DNA from: Methanothrix sp.
GTDB taxonomy: Archaea; Halobacteriota; Methanosarcinia; Methanotrichales; Methanotrichaceae
DNA: 35,311 bases
Assembly: GCA_026394565.1 (NCBI GenBank)
Contig: JAPKYA010000017.1
Span: forward strand, 1 to 35,311
Direction: 5' to 3'
Shown: positions 16,832-24,859 of the stretch, in pieces
Numbering within the stretch: the first letter of the stretch is position 1
Layout: each line of letters opens with the position of its first letter
Translations under genes and position numbers: made by a program
The notes under the pieces: generated by a model
What the model saw: the letters and a program-made list of their open reading frames with translations, nothing else
Told to the model about the DNA's origin: nothing
The model's database searches: none

Positions 16832-18082
16832 ATGAGAGTAATAACCCTTGGTTTAATAGTCCTGGCAAGCGTTTTGCTATATGCAGCTCCTGCCGCAGCA
16901 GATTTCACGCTGGACATATTCGGCAACGCCAATATGGACGATACCATAAATGCAGACGACATAGCCTACCTGCAAGGAATAATCAATGGAATGAACAAGG
17001 AGACCGAACTGTCTGATGCCAATTACGACGGCAAGATCGACCAGCTGGATCTAGCTCAAATCGAAGAGATCATTCGGGGGGAAGAGAAAAATCTCACCAT
17101 AATCCAATACATCAAGCCCTCGTCCGCTCCAGAGATGGCAAGAACTCCTGTGAAAGTTCCCTTGCCGATAGAGAGCATCGCAGCTTTAAGCGGCACCTAT
17201 GGGCCTGAGATGCTCTGTGTTCTGGGGGACGCGGATAAAATCGTTGCAGTCACAAATACCGCAGCTAACCGCGGCGAGATCAGGGATATGATTAAGGACA
17301 AACCCGGCGTCGGAGCTACCTTCGAATGGGATTTGGAAAAGGTACTGCAGATTCATCCTGATGTCGTTTTGGGCTATGCATCTTACGACTATTCCGAGCA
17401 GAGAAAGACCCTGGAGGCTGCTGGCATCACCCTGATCCAGATGAATTTCAACAGACCTGAGGTTTATGCTGGCGAAGCGAGAAATATCGGGTGGCTGCTT
17501 GGCAAGAGAGACCGAGTTGAAGAGCTGATCGACTTTGAAGAGAAGTACATCGATCTCATTGAGGGGAGGGTGAAAGGATTAAATGACGGCGAGAAACCCC
17601 GCGTTTATGCAGAGAGCTATAAGGATTTGCAGTACAGTGCAGGATCAACATCGGTCACTGCTGCGATAAAGCCATGCGGCGGAATCAACATCTTTGAGGA
17701 GCTGAACGGCTCTAATAATGAGATAGATCCAGAACAGGTCATAAGCGACAATCCGCAGGTCATCCTAAAGATGACGTCTCATAATGATATGCCTAACAGC
17801 GGCTACGATGCTGGGAATACAACCCAGATGGCAGCCAAAGTCAAAGAAATGGAAAACCGCACTGGATGGAGCAAGATCGATGCTGTCAAGGACGAACGGG
17901 TCTATATCATCACCAGCGATCTTGCATCAATACACCCGAGCATATTCAACCTCTATATTGCCAAGTGGCTGCATCCTGAGTTGTTCAAGGATATAGACCC
18001 TGTAGAAATCCAGAGGGAATGGCTGCAGAAGTTCCTTGGAATTGAGTTCAAGGGCGTATTCGGCTATCCATTGCTGGATTAG
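16832..18082 (+). CDS. Type-B dockerin-like/periplasmic binding protein 4 (unpaired)
   Basis: The product (416 residues) has a signal peptide (about 1-23), dockerin-type loops NANMDDTINADD (32-43) and DANYDGKIDQLD (62-73), then a BtuF/FepB-type binding fold. It differs from the other type-B proteins by an insertion around residues 95-105 (IKPSSAPEMARTPVKVP) before the first strand, and it lacks the QEYL form of the C-terminal block (EIQREWLQKF instead). It has no type-A partner; the upstream gene encodes the gate-domain membrane protein. A clear terminator follows. Probably it binds a related but different ligand; this is inference. Confidence 0.87.
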   Translation: MRVITLGLIVLASVLLYAAPAAADFTLDIFGNANMDDTINADDIAYLQGIINGMNKETELSDANYDGKIDQLDLAQIEEIIRGEEKNLTIIQYIKPSSAPEMARTPVKVPLPIESIAALSGTYGPEMLCVLGDADKIVAVTNTAANRGEIRDMIKDKPGVGATFEWDLEKVLQIHPDVVLGYASYDYSEQRKTLEAAGITLIQMNFNRPEVYAGEARNIGWLLGKRDRVEELIDFEEKYIDLIEGRVKGLNDGEKPRVYAESYKDLQYSAGSTSVTAAIKPCGGINIFEELNGSNNEIDPEQVISDNPQVILKMTSHNDMPNSGYDAGNTTQMAAKVKEMENRTGWSKIDAVKDERVYIITSDLASIHPSIFNLYIAKWLHPELFKDIDPVEIQREWLQKFLGIEFKGVFGYPLLD

Positions 18083-18130
18083 GGTGCAGAGGAATAAGGG
18101 AGATAAAAAGAGCATTTGAAAATAGCATTC

Positions 18131-18167
18131 AGGAGGCAATGACTTTCAAAGGGCATTTTTGCCTCCT
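18131..18167 (+). terminator. Terminator after binding protein B4
   Basis: AGGAGGCAA (18131-18139) pairs perfectly with TTGCCTCCT (18159-18167), followed by CGTCTTATTTAT. Confidence 0.6.
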
Positions 18168-18257
18168 CGTCTTATTTATCCCGGATGTATTTTATTGCTT
18201 TTATCATGGAACTTTGCGGTTGGACTTCGAGAGCTCTCCCGACAATTTGATGCATAA

Positions 18258-18296
18258 TTAATACTACAATATCATTAATTATGAAAACTTTATATG
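18258..18296 (+). promoter_or_regulatory. Predicted promoter of the nitrogenase-like operon
   Basis: TTAATACTA (18258-18266) precedes a TATA-like CTTTATATG (18288-18296). Transcription would begin near 18317, just before AGGAGAG (18323-18329), which serves the ATG at 18333. An in-frame ATG at 18294 lies inside the TATA box and is not used. Confidence 0.5.
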
Positions 18297-18332
18297 AATC
18301 AATCGCGGAATATTTATACCACAGGAGAGTTC

Positions 18333-18944
18333 ATGAATCAAATATTGCTGAGGATTGAGGTGAATGAATCTAGAAAATCAGAAATTGGGAAAAAATGCAT
18401 CCTATTGAGTGAGCTTCCCGAGGACGGATCTCTGATTGCCACCGCTCGTGCCTTGTATCCAGGCCAGCACTGCTCCTTCCGGGCAGTAGCCGGAATCGTG
18501 CCTCTGATCAATAACTCCTATGCTCTGCTCTTAGGCCCGGCCATATGTTTGTATAATGCCAAGCTCTCCATGAACATGAGATCCCTTACCTCAGATCCTC
18601 GCCCCAATAATCTTCTATTTGTGAATTATTCTCAGGATGATATCATATTCGGTTTTCGTGAAAAAGTCCGTGCTGCAATCCTGCAAGCGGAGAATGTTTA
18701 TCATCCAGAGGTCCTGTTCCTCGTCACCTCCTGCCTGCAGGAGATCGTTGGCGAGGACTTCGACTCCTGCATTGATGAGATCCGGCCTCATGTTCAGGCC
18801 AAGCTGCTGATAGTTCATACTGAGAACTTCACCTGCGAGGGCGCAACGCCAGGCGTCGAGAACATGTTCAAGTCGCTCTTTGAGCTGATGACGCCGCAGC
18901 CGAAAGAGGAGAAAACGGTCAACATTCTATTGCAGGAGCCTTGA
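18333..18944 (+). pseudogene. NifD-like subunit, N-terminal domain (5' part of a broken gene)
   Basis: The 203-residue frame is the first domain of a nitrogenase component 1-type protein. The three cysteines expected of the P-cluster half-site are present: GQHCSFRAVAG, GPAICLYNAK and TSCLQEIVGEDF. ENFTCEGATPGVENMF follows. It then reaches the strand that opens the second domain (KTVNILLQEP) and stops. In the sister subunit at 19438-20586 that strand is followed by about 90 further residues of domain 2 before domain 3 begins; here they are missing and the next reading frame starts at domain 3. I therefore read 18333-19435 as one gene with an internal deletion and frame change. Such proteins form reductases with a NifH-type partner (DPOR, COR, CfbCD, nitrogenase). 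A stable truncated domain cannot be ruled out. Confidence 0.75.
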
Positions 18945-19435
18945 ATATTGATCTGTCCTGTGAGATCCAGGAATTGAAGAAGGAGACGGAGGAGCTGCTT
19001 TGCGAGGCGCACATGTCTCTCGTCGGCAAAACCTGCGCCATTTCCGGCATCTTCGGAAGGCCTTTCGACCTGGCGTTGCTGCTCACAAGCCTGGGAGTCG
19101 AGCCCAAGGTGATCCTGCTGCAGATGATCCTTCCCGAGGACCGGCCCGATATTCAAAAGCTCTTGGCCAGGGGGATCGATCCCATTATATTTCAAGGCGA
19201 CAATTCCCTGCAAAATGAGGAGCTCTTGTCGGAGCTTTCACCCGATATCTCCCTTGGTGTCCTGGACCGCCAGGCTCTGGCGAGAATGGCAATCGTGCCC
19301 GTAGTTTTGTCCACCTCATATTACATGCTCGGTTTTGAGAGCACCAACGAGGTCTTGCGTTTACTCCTGGAGAAGCCGGCGGGCCTGGAGGCTCTGATGT
19401 ATAAAGAGAAGATTCTGGCAAAAGGAGTGTGCTAG
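18941..19435 (+). pseudogene. NifD-like subunit, C-terminal domain (3' part of the broken gene)
   Basis: The 164-residue frame corresponds to the third domain of a nitrogenase component 1-type subunit: SLVGKTCAISGIFGRPFDLA is the usual opening strand-loop, followed by LTSLGVEPKVILL, SPDISLGVLDRQALAR and a C-terminal helix. Its first possible start, TTG 18941, overlaps the stop of the previous frame (TTGA), and the AGGAG is only two bases away, too close for normal initiation. Domain 2 is absent from both frames. It is therefore probably a remnant, although programmed or reinitiated translation is formally possible. It ends just before the NifK-like gene, whose ribosome site AAAGGAG lies inside its last codons. 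Confidence 0.72.
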
Positions 19436-19437
19436 TT

Positions 19438-20181
19438 ATGGATCTCAAACACAACGGCTTTCCGGTGCCCTCCGACTATTTCGGCGTCCTGTGGGCATTG
19501 TCGGGCATCAAGGATCTCCTGATCATGGAGCACGGATCCACAGGCACCTGCAACTACAACGCCTTCAACTACATGATCATGAACCGGCAGTCCCCCAAAG
19601 GCAAGCTCTTTACCTGCGGAATGGATGAGGACGATGTGGTCATGGGCAGGGATGAGAAGATCAAAGAGGCTATTGGCGAATTGGATGACAAATACCATCC
19701 AAAGGTCATCGCCCTGGTGGCCACAGGCGTCACCTCCGTGATCGGTCTGGATCTGCAAGGTATCATCGAAGAGAGCCAACCCGTCACGAAGGCCAGGCTG
19801 CTCCCATTTTCCAGCGGGGGTTTTGCCGGAGACTACAATCTGGGCATAAAGGAGGTCTTTCGCTCTTTGGTGAATAATATTGTAGAAGAGCCCAAAGAAA
19901 CAAAGCCCGGCACGGTAAACATAATTGGGCCTACCATCGATTCCTTCAATAATGTCTCCGACCTGGCTGAGCTGGAGAGGATGCTGAAGCTCCTGGGAGC
20001 CCAAGTCAATACCGTCTTTACCTACCAAACCGATGTCAGCGATATCAAAAATCTGGCATCAGCTTCTTTGAACCTGGTTACAAGAGATATCGGGCTTGAG
20101 GCTGCCGAGATGCTGAAGGAGCGCTATGGCATTCCTTACTACTACGGCCTTCCCTTCGGAGTCAGAGGTTCTGTTGAATAG
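19438..20181 (+). pseudogene. NifK-like subunit interrupted by an in-frame TAG: part before the stop
   Basis: From the ATG at 19438 (AAAGGAG at 19421-19427) the frame runs 247 residues to a TAG at 20179-20181 and continues in the same frame to 20586. Domain 1 has MEHGSTGTCNYNA (the one retained cluster-type cysteine), FTCGMDEDDVVMG and TGVTSVIGLDL, where the usual third cysteine is replaced. Domain 2 starts with TVNIIGPTIDSFNN and ends near VRGSVE before the TAG. The protein is the second subunit of a nitrogenase-like reductase; loss of cluster cysteines in one subunit is known in the superfamily. TAG is used as an ordinary stop by several neighbours (for example 2518-2520, 8379-8381, 18080-18082, 24801-24803), so a nonsense mutation is more likely than pyrrolysine, but readthrough remains possible. 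Confidence 0.75.
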
Positions 20182-20586
20182 GAGATTGAAAAATACGGCT
20201 TTTCCATCTTGGAGCTGGTCAATTTCATGCAAAACTTCGATCATCTGAGGGCGATGATCTCCTGTCCATTCGACTATTCCCTTGGTCTGACAAGACTGAT
20301 GCAGGACGAATGGGGCATAGAGCCCTCTTTAGTTGCACTGATCGAACCGGATAGCGCGAGCCTGGAAGAAGCGATCGCCTGCATCAATCCCCATATCATC
20401 TTCGGCAATTCCTACGATCTTTTGATCGCAAAGAATGTGCCGTTAAAGGTGCATGCCGCTTTTCCTGCATTCGATCACATTTATCGATATGATGGGACTC
20501 CTTTTGTGGGCTTGCGGGGCCATGCCTATCTCACGCAAACCATCATCAATCTTCTCAATCAAAATCCCGAGGTGTTCCGAAATTGA
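20182..20586 (+). pseudogene. NifK-like subunit: part after the in-frame TAG
   Basis: Directly after the TAG the same frame encodes 134 further residues, EIEKYGFSILELVNFMQNF then domain 3 with ISCPFDYSLGLTRLM, GIEPSLVALIEPD, NPHIIFGNSYDLL and the C-terminal [19 protein letters not shown]. The region is continuous with the upstream frame and has kept its reading frame without other damage, so the interruption looks recent. A TTG at 20209 without a ribosome site is not a convincing independent start. With the TAG read as an amino acid the protein would be 382 residues long. The stop overlaps the TTG start of the NifH-like gene. Confidence 0.72.
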
Positions 20587-21326
20587 AAAAAATCGCCATC
20601 TACGGCAAAGGCGGAATTGGAAAGTCCACCACCACTGCCAACCTTTCCGCAGCTTTAGCGGAGCAGGGGCTAAAAGTGATGCAGATCGGCTGCGATCCCA
20701 AGGCGGACTCCACCTGCATGCTCATGAAGGGAAGACAGGTTCCGACAATTCTCGATACTCTGAGGAGCAAAGCCGACACGGTATCTTTGCAGGACCTTGT
20801 CTTTTCCGGCTTTGCAGGAGTGCTTTGTGCCGAATGCGGCGGCCCGACTCCGGGCGTGGGCTGCGCCGGGCGTGGGATTATCGCCTCCTTTGAGAAGCTG
20901 GAGGCTTTGAAAGCCCATGAGATCTATCAGCCTGATGTAGTCCTGTACGATGTTCTCGGCGATGTGGTCTGTGGTGGATTTGCCATGCCGCTTCGCAAAG
21001 GATATGCCAATGAAGTTTATATAGTGACATCCGGGGAGAAGATGTCCCTTTTTGCCGCTCGAAATATCGCCCAGGCGGTGGCCGAGTTTAAAGGGAGGGG
21101 TTATGCTCAGCTCCAAGGCATAATACTCAATGCCCGGGGAATTGCCAATGAATCTGAGAATGTGCGGGCCGCTGCAGAAGAGATGGATACGGTTGTAGTT
21201 GCCGAAATTCCCCGCGATCCCACCATCCAGGTCTGCGAGAGCATGAATGTCACGGTCATCGAGGGAGCACCGAATTCGGCATTGTCTGAGATATATCGAA
21301 GGCTGGCGCGCTCAATTGCAGGATAA
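20583..21326 (+). CDS. NifH-like ATP-dependent reductase (iron protein)
   Basis: The protein (247 residues) has all hallmarks of the NifH/BchL/CfbC family: a P-loop GKGGIGKST (8-16), GCDPKADST (36-44), and both cysteines that bind the shared [4Fe-4S] cluster, Cys94 in GVGCAGRG and Cys130 in [14 protein letters not shown]. It should form a homodimer that passes electrons with ATP hydrolysis to a NifDK-like partner. Two additional cysteines (LCAEC, 82 and 85) precede the cluster loop. The TTG start overlaps the stop of the NifK-like gene (TTGA), with GAGGTG upstream. Unlike its two partner genes it is intact, which suggests either recent loss of the partners or use by another NifD-like protein elsewhere. 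It could serve tetrapyrrole reduction; true nitrogen fixation is unlikely because no nif accessory genes are nearby. Confidence 0.9.
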   Translation: MKKIAIYGKGGIGKSTTTANLSAALAEQGLKVMQIGCDPKADSTCMLMKGRQVPTILDTLRSKADTVSLQDLVFSGFAGVLCAECGGPTPGVGCAGRGIIASFEKLEALKAHEIYQPDVVLYDVLGDVVCGGFAMPLRKGYANEVYIVTSGEKMSLFAARNIAQAVAEFKGRGYAQLQGIILNARGIANESENVRAAAEEMDTVVVAEIPRDPTIQVCESMNVTVIEGAPNSALSEIYRRLARSIAG

Positions 21327-21370
21327 ATTATCTACGGTTTTGCGTACCCAGGCACATCATTCATCCCTTT

Positions 21371-21448
21371 TCATTTCACTTTGGCAAGTGAGCGCTGCAA
21401 GAGCGATATGGTAAAGGAGGCCATTACATAATTTGCCCACATCCTGGA
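21371..21448 (+). repeat. 78-base direct repeat, copy 1
   Basis: This stretch matches 23722-23799 with 7 mismatches in 78 bases. It lies after the NifH-like gene; the second copy lies after permease 2. An upstream GGCACATCAT (21351-21360) is also shared, but here a short extra segment separates it from the repeat. Changes are not concentrated at one codon position, so it does not look like a conserved protein; it may be a relic of a duplicated sequence or a small RNA. The remaining bases of 21327-21596 show no gene; CTTATATCC near 21567 may be the TATA box of the following binding protein. Confidence 0.75.
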
Positions 21449-21596
21449 TAAGCGCCATCCAGGCAGACGAGGTCTTTTGTAGCGGTTTATTATATCGAAC
21501 AACTCATTATAGGTAGATTATACATTCCCAGGTTCAGCCCAAAAACTTTAAATCAAGTCATTATGTCTTATATCCAATTAAGTTTAATTAACTGAG

Positions 21597-22526
21597 ATGA
21601 GGAACTTGATCTTGAAGTCGATGATATTATCTCTGGTCGTGTTGCTGTTTTTCTGCTCTGTAACCTTGGCCGAAGAAAACACGACAAGTGCGGTGACTGT
21701 TACGGACGATCTCGGGCGGGCGGTCAGCGTGGCCGAAACCCCGGCGAGAATAGTCTCGCTCTCTCCTTCCAACACGGAGATCCTCTTTGCTCTCGGCCTG
21801 GGGGATCGAGTGGTTGGGGCGACGAAGTACTGCAATTATCCTCCTCTGATGAAGGAACAAAAGGACAGCGGAAAGATCGAGGTTGTGGGTGGGTACGCTG
21901 ATCCGGATATAGAGAGGATTCTCACTTTGCATCCCGATCTGGTCCTGGCCGGCCAGAAGCACAGCAACGGGGCAGTCCCCCTGCTGGACAAAGAGGGCAT
22001 TGCCACATTTGTCGTCTATCCGAATAACCTATCGAGCATCATTCTATCCATAGAAAAAATCGGCAAGATCACGGGAAAGGAGGCGGAGGCATCCGAACTT
22101 GGCAGTCGGATGGAGGCCCGAATAAGAACAGCATCGGATAAAGTATCATCCCTTCCTAAAACGCGGGTCCTTTACATCGTCTGGCACGATCCGGTTCGGA
22201 CTGCAGGTGCGGGAACCTTCGAGGACGAGATCATCGAGAAGGCAGGGGGTATGAACATATTCCACGATCTTTCGGGATATGCTCAGGTAGATCCTGAAGC
22301 CATAGCTGTGCGAAATCCCGAGGTGATCATAGCCTGCTCAGGCATGGGAACCGGGGCGGACAAGCCCCTCCAATGGGCGGAAACGGAACGCGGCTTGAAT
22401 CAGACCGATGCCCGCAAGAATGCTCGGATCTATCAGGCAGAAGGAGATCTCATAACCCGCACCGGTCCCAGGATCGTAGATGGCCTGGAGATGTTTGCAA
22501 AATTTATCCATCCTGAGGCATTCTGA
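21597..22526 (+). CDS. BtuF-like substrate-binding protein without calcium loops
   Basis: The product (309 residues) has a signal peptide (about 1-25) and a binding protein of the BtuF type: TVTDDLGRAVSVAETPARIVSLSPSNTE, ALGLGDRVVGATKYCNYPP, and GGYADPDIERILTLHPDLVL. Unlike the five large binding proteins upstream it has neither a dockerin nor an EF-hand module, nor the AKWFHP...HQEYL ending. It is followed directly by permease 2 and ATPase 2, so it completes a standard class II importer. The motif pattern is close to cobalamin-binding BtuF, but haem or siderophore cannot be excluded. The ATG at 21597 has little ribosome site; a TATA-like box about 30 bases upstream suggests a near-leaderless transcript. 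Confidence 0.9.
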   Translation: MRNLILKSMILSLVVLLFFCSVTLAEENTTSAVTVTDDLGRAVSVAETPARIVSLSPSNTEILFALGLGDRVVGATKYCNYPPLMKEQKDSGKIEVVGGYADPDIERILTLHPDLVLAGQKHSNGAVPLLDKEGIATFVVYPNNLSSIILSIEKIGKITGKEAEASELGSRMEARIRTASDKVSSLPKTRVLYIVWHDPVRTAGAGTFEDEIIEKAGGMNIFHDLSGYAQVDPEAIAVRNPEVIIACSGMGTGADKPLQWAETERGLNQTDARKNARIYQAEGDLITRTGPRIVDGLEMFAKFIHPEAF

Positions 22527-22536
22527 GGCATTGGTA

Positions 22537-23646
22537 GTGGATCCCATATCTGGCTATAATGCAATCTCAGGCATCCCGAAGCTGGGTGCCTGCGAGAGGA
22601 CTGATTTGAGGGTGCAGTACAGTCAGTACACAGGACGGAAGGTGCTCTTCTTTCTGGTCCTGATGCTGGCGATAGCTTTCCTGGCAGGGGTAGCGGTCAC
22701 CCTTGGCTCGGCCGAAATCAGTATCTTGGATATTTATTCCTCCATCTTGGCCGAATTTTTTCCCGCGCACTTTCATTCCACGGCCTTTACGGATATGATC
22801 GTCTGGGACCTGCGGCTGCACAGAGTCTTGATGAGCATTATGGCAGGCATGGGCCTTGGCGCGGCCGGGGCTGTGATGCAGGGCATTCTCAAGAATCCAC
22901 TGGCCAGCCCCTTCACTTTAGGAATATCCTCCGCTGCCAGCTTCGGCGCAGCATTAGCCATCATCCTTGGTGCAGGCATCGTGGCCGGATCCTGGCTTGT
23001 CATCGGCAATGCCTTCATCTTCGCCCTTCTCTCCGCCTTTGCCGTTTACGGCCTGGCCAAGTACAAAGGAATCTCTTCCGAGACCATGATCTTGGCTGGC
23101 ATCGCCACAATGTACCTTTTTTCGGCCTTAACATCCTTGCTGCAATATTCGGGAAAGTCGGAGCAGGTTCATGAAGTGGTCTTCTGGATGATGGGCTCTT
23201 TGGGCCGCTCCTCCTGGGAGAACGTGGGGATGGTCGTAACCATTCTTGTCATTTGCCTGCCTTGTCTCATCATCAAATCATGGGATCTCAACGCTCTCGG
23301 GGCTGGCGATGAGACTGCCCAGAGCCTGGGGGTGAATGTAGAGCGAACGAGGGTGATCTACTTGATGCTTTCCTCGCTCATAACGGCCAGCATCATCTGC
23401 TTCACGGGAACCATCGGCTTCATAGACCTGGTCTCACCTCACATTACCAGGATGGCCATAGGCGGAGACCACCGCTTTCTTCTGCCCGGTTCCGCTCTTG
23501 TGGGCGCCCTGCTTTTGCTCGCGGCCGATACGGCAGCGCGAACAATCCTGGCTCCGGTGATTCTGCCCGTAGGTATAATGACCGCCTTCCTGGGAGTGCC
23601 GTTCTTCGTCTACCTGTTCATGAAGCGGAAGAAGGAGTTTTGGTGA
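22537..23646 (+). CDS. BtuC/FecCD-family ABC transporter permease, copy 2
   Basis: The product (369 residues) is a polytopic FecCD-family permease with AVMQGILKNPLASPFTLGIS, the MMGSLGRSSW region and GTIGFIDLVSPHITRMAIGG. It is closely similar to permease 1 throughout, including both ends. The GTG at 22537 is chosen because GAGG lies at 22525-22528 eight bases before; TTG 22531 is an alternative, and an open frame from 22480 overlaps the binding protein gene. Between it and its ATPase lie 368 bases containing repeat copy 2. It should form the membrane channel for the BtuF-like protein's ligand. Confidence 0.92.
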   Translation: MDPISGYNAISGIPKLGACERTDLRVQYSQYTGRKVLFFLVLMLAIAFLAGVAVTLGSAEISILDIYSSILAEFFPAHFHSTAFTDMIVWDLRLHRVLMSIMAGMGLGAAGAVMQGILKNPLASPFTLGISSAASFGAALAIILGAGIVAGSWLVIGNAFIFALLSAFAVYGLAKYKGISSETMILAGIATMYLFSALTSLLQYSGKSEQVHEVVFWMMGSLGRSSWENVGMVVTILVICLPCLIIKSWDLNALGAGDETAQSLGVNVERTRVIYLMLSSLITASIICFTGTIGFIDLVSPHITRMAIGGDHRFLLPGSALVGALLLLAADTAARTILAPVILPVGIMTAFLGVPFFVYLFMKRKKEFW

Positions 23647-23721
23647 AAGAGCAGAAGAGGAGCGCCCCGACCGTAAGCCGCACAATTCCAGGGCGGCCAA
23701 TGGCAGATTGGCCAGGGCACA

Positions 23722-23799
23722 TCATTTCACTTTGGAGAGTGAGCGCAGCAAGAGCGATACGGTAAAGGAGGCCTTTGCATAATTTGCCCACATTCTGGA
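23722..23799 (+). repeat. 78-base direct repeat, copy 2
   Basis: The partner of 21371-21448 (71 of 78 bases identical). It lies in the 368-base gap between permease 2 and ATPase 2. The remainder of this gap (23800-24014) is AT-rich, contains CTAATAGTATTAAG (23829-23842, the reverse complement of a TTAATACTA-type element) and ends with AGGAGG before the ATPase start; I see no gene in it. Confidence 0.75.
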
Positions 23800-24014
23800 G
23801 ATCATCATACATAGTAATAAATCTTTTGCTAATAGTATTAAGAATTTGGTTCCTAATAAACATTGATAACAAAATACACAGCTAATAGAAGGATTTATTA
23901 ACCACTACATCCATCTTCAAATTAGACTATTGATAAAAAATAGCATGAATAAAGAAATACATATTAACCAAGATGAAATGACGAATAGAGTTTTTTATTT
24001 CAGGAGGAAGTCAA

Positions 24015-24803
24015 TTGGTAAATATCACCATCAATAACCTCACATTCAGCTACAACAGTCACAAGATCCTCGATGATCTCAATGTGGTTATTGAGAACTC
24101 AGAGATCTTGAGCCTGGTTGGGCCCAACGGCTCGGGAAAGACCACGCTCATCAAGTGCATCGATCGCATCCTCAAGCCCAGGGGCAGCATCCTCCTGGAT
24201 GGCCTGGAACTGGAGAGAATGAGTCGCCAGGAGGTGGCCAGGCAGATAGGCTATGTGCCCCAGTCCAGCTCCACCCCCCTGGCCACGACGGTCTTTGATA
24301 CGGTTCTCATGGGCCGCAGGCCGCACATCGGCTGGAGGGTCACTGACTCCGACCTGGATAAGGTGGCCGAGGTCCTGAAAAAGCTGCACCTGGAAGAGCT
24401 GGCCATGCGCGACTTTTCTCAACTCTCAGGCGGGCAGAAGCAAAAGGTGCTCATCGCCCGCGCCCTGGCCCAGGAGCCGGCTGTGCTCCTGCTGGACGAA
24501 CCGACCTCCAACCTGGATATGCACCATCAACTGGAGGTGATGGAGACCGTAAGCAGCCTGGTCAAGGAGAAGAACATATCTGCGGTCATGGCCATTCACG
24601 ATCTCAATTTAGCCTCCCGCTTCTCTGACAAACTGGTCATGCTAAAGGAAGGCAAGGTTTATGCCGCAGGCGAGCCGGAGGCCCTTCTCAGCGAGGCCAA
24701 CATCAGCCGGGTTTACGGCATCGAGGCCATGGTAATGAACGCCATGGGCAGACCGTACATCGTACCCCTGCGTTCGCTTAGCGGGGGGTTGGCATGCGAT
24801 TAG
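24015..24803 (+). CDS. ABC transporter ATPase, copy 2 (intact)
   Basis: The product (262 residues) is a complete FecE/BtuD-type ATPase: Walker A GPNGSGKT (36-43), Q-loop YVPQ (80-83), signature LSGGQ (137-141), Walker B VLLLDE (157-162), D-loop SNLD, and the H-loop histidine in AIHDLN. It powers import through permease 2, and possibly also through permease 1, whose own ATPase has lost the Q-loop. The TTG at 24015 follows AGGAGG (24002-24007) by seven bases. It serves as the intact reference that shows the deletion in copy 1. Its last block, RPYIVPLRSLSGGLACD, is shared with copy 1. Confidence 0.93.
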   Translation: MVNITINNLTFSYNSHKILDDLNVVIENSEILSLVGPNGSGKTTLIKCIDRILKPRGSILLDGLELERMSRQEVARQIGYVPQSSSTPLATTVFDTVLMGRRPHIGWRVTDSDLDKVAEVLKKLHLEELAMRDFSQLSGGQKQKVLIARALAQEPAVLLLDEPTSNLDMHHQLEVMETVSSLVKEKNISAVMAIHDLNLASRFSDKLVMLKEGKVYAAGEPEALLSEANISRVYGIEAMVMNAMGRPYIVPLRSLSGGLACD

Positions 24804-24859
24804 CCGCTCTATGCCGGGCCGGCGATGCTGCTCTGCTTCTATTTTAATCTCTTTGGCCA

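Noticed and set aside
20583-21326. True nitrogenase iron protein for nitrogen fixation
   Set aside because: The protein is NifH-like, but the partners lack expected NifDK features, both are broken, and no nifE, nifN, nifB or glnB-type genes are nearby.
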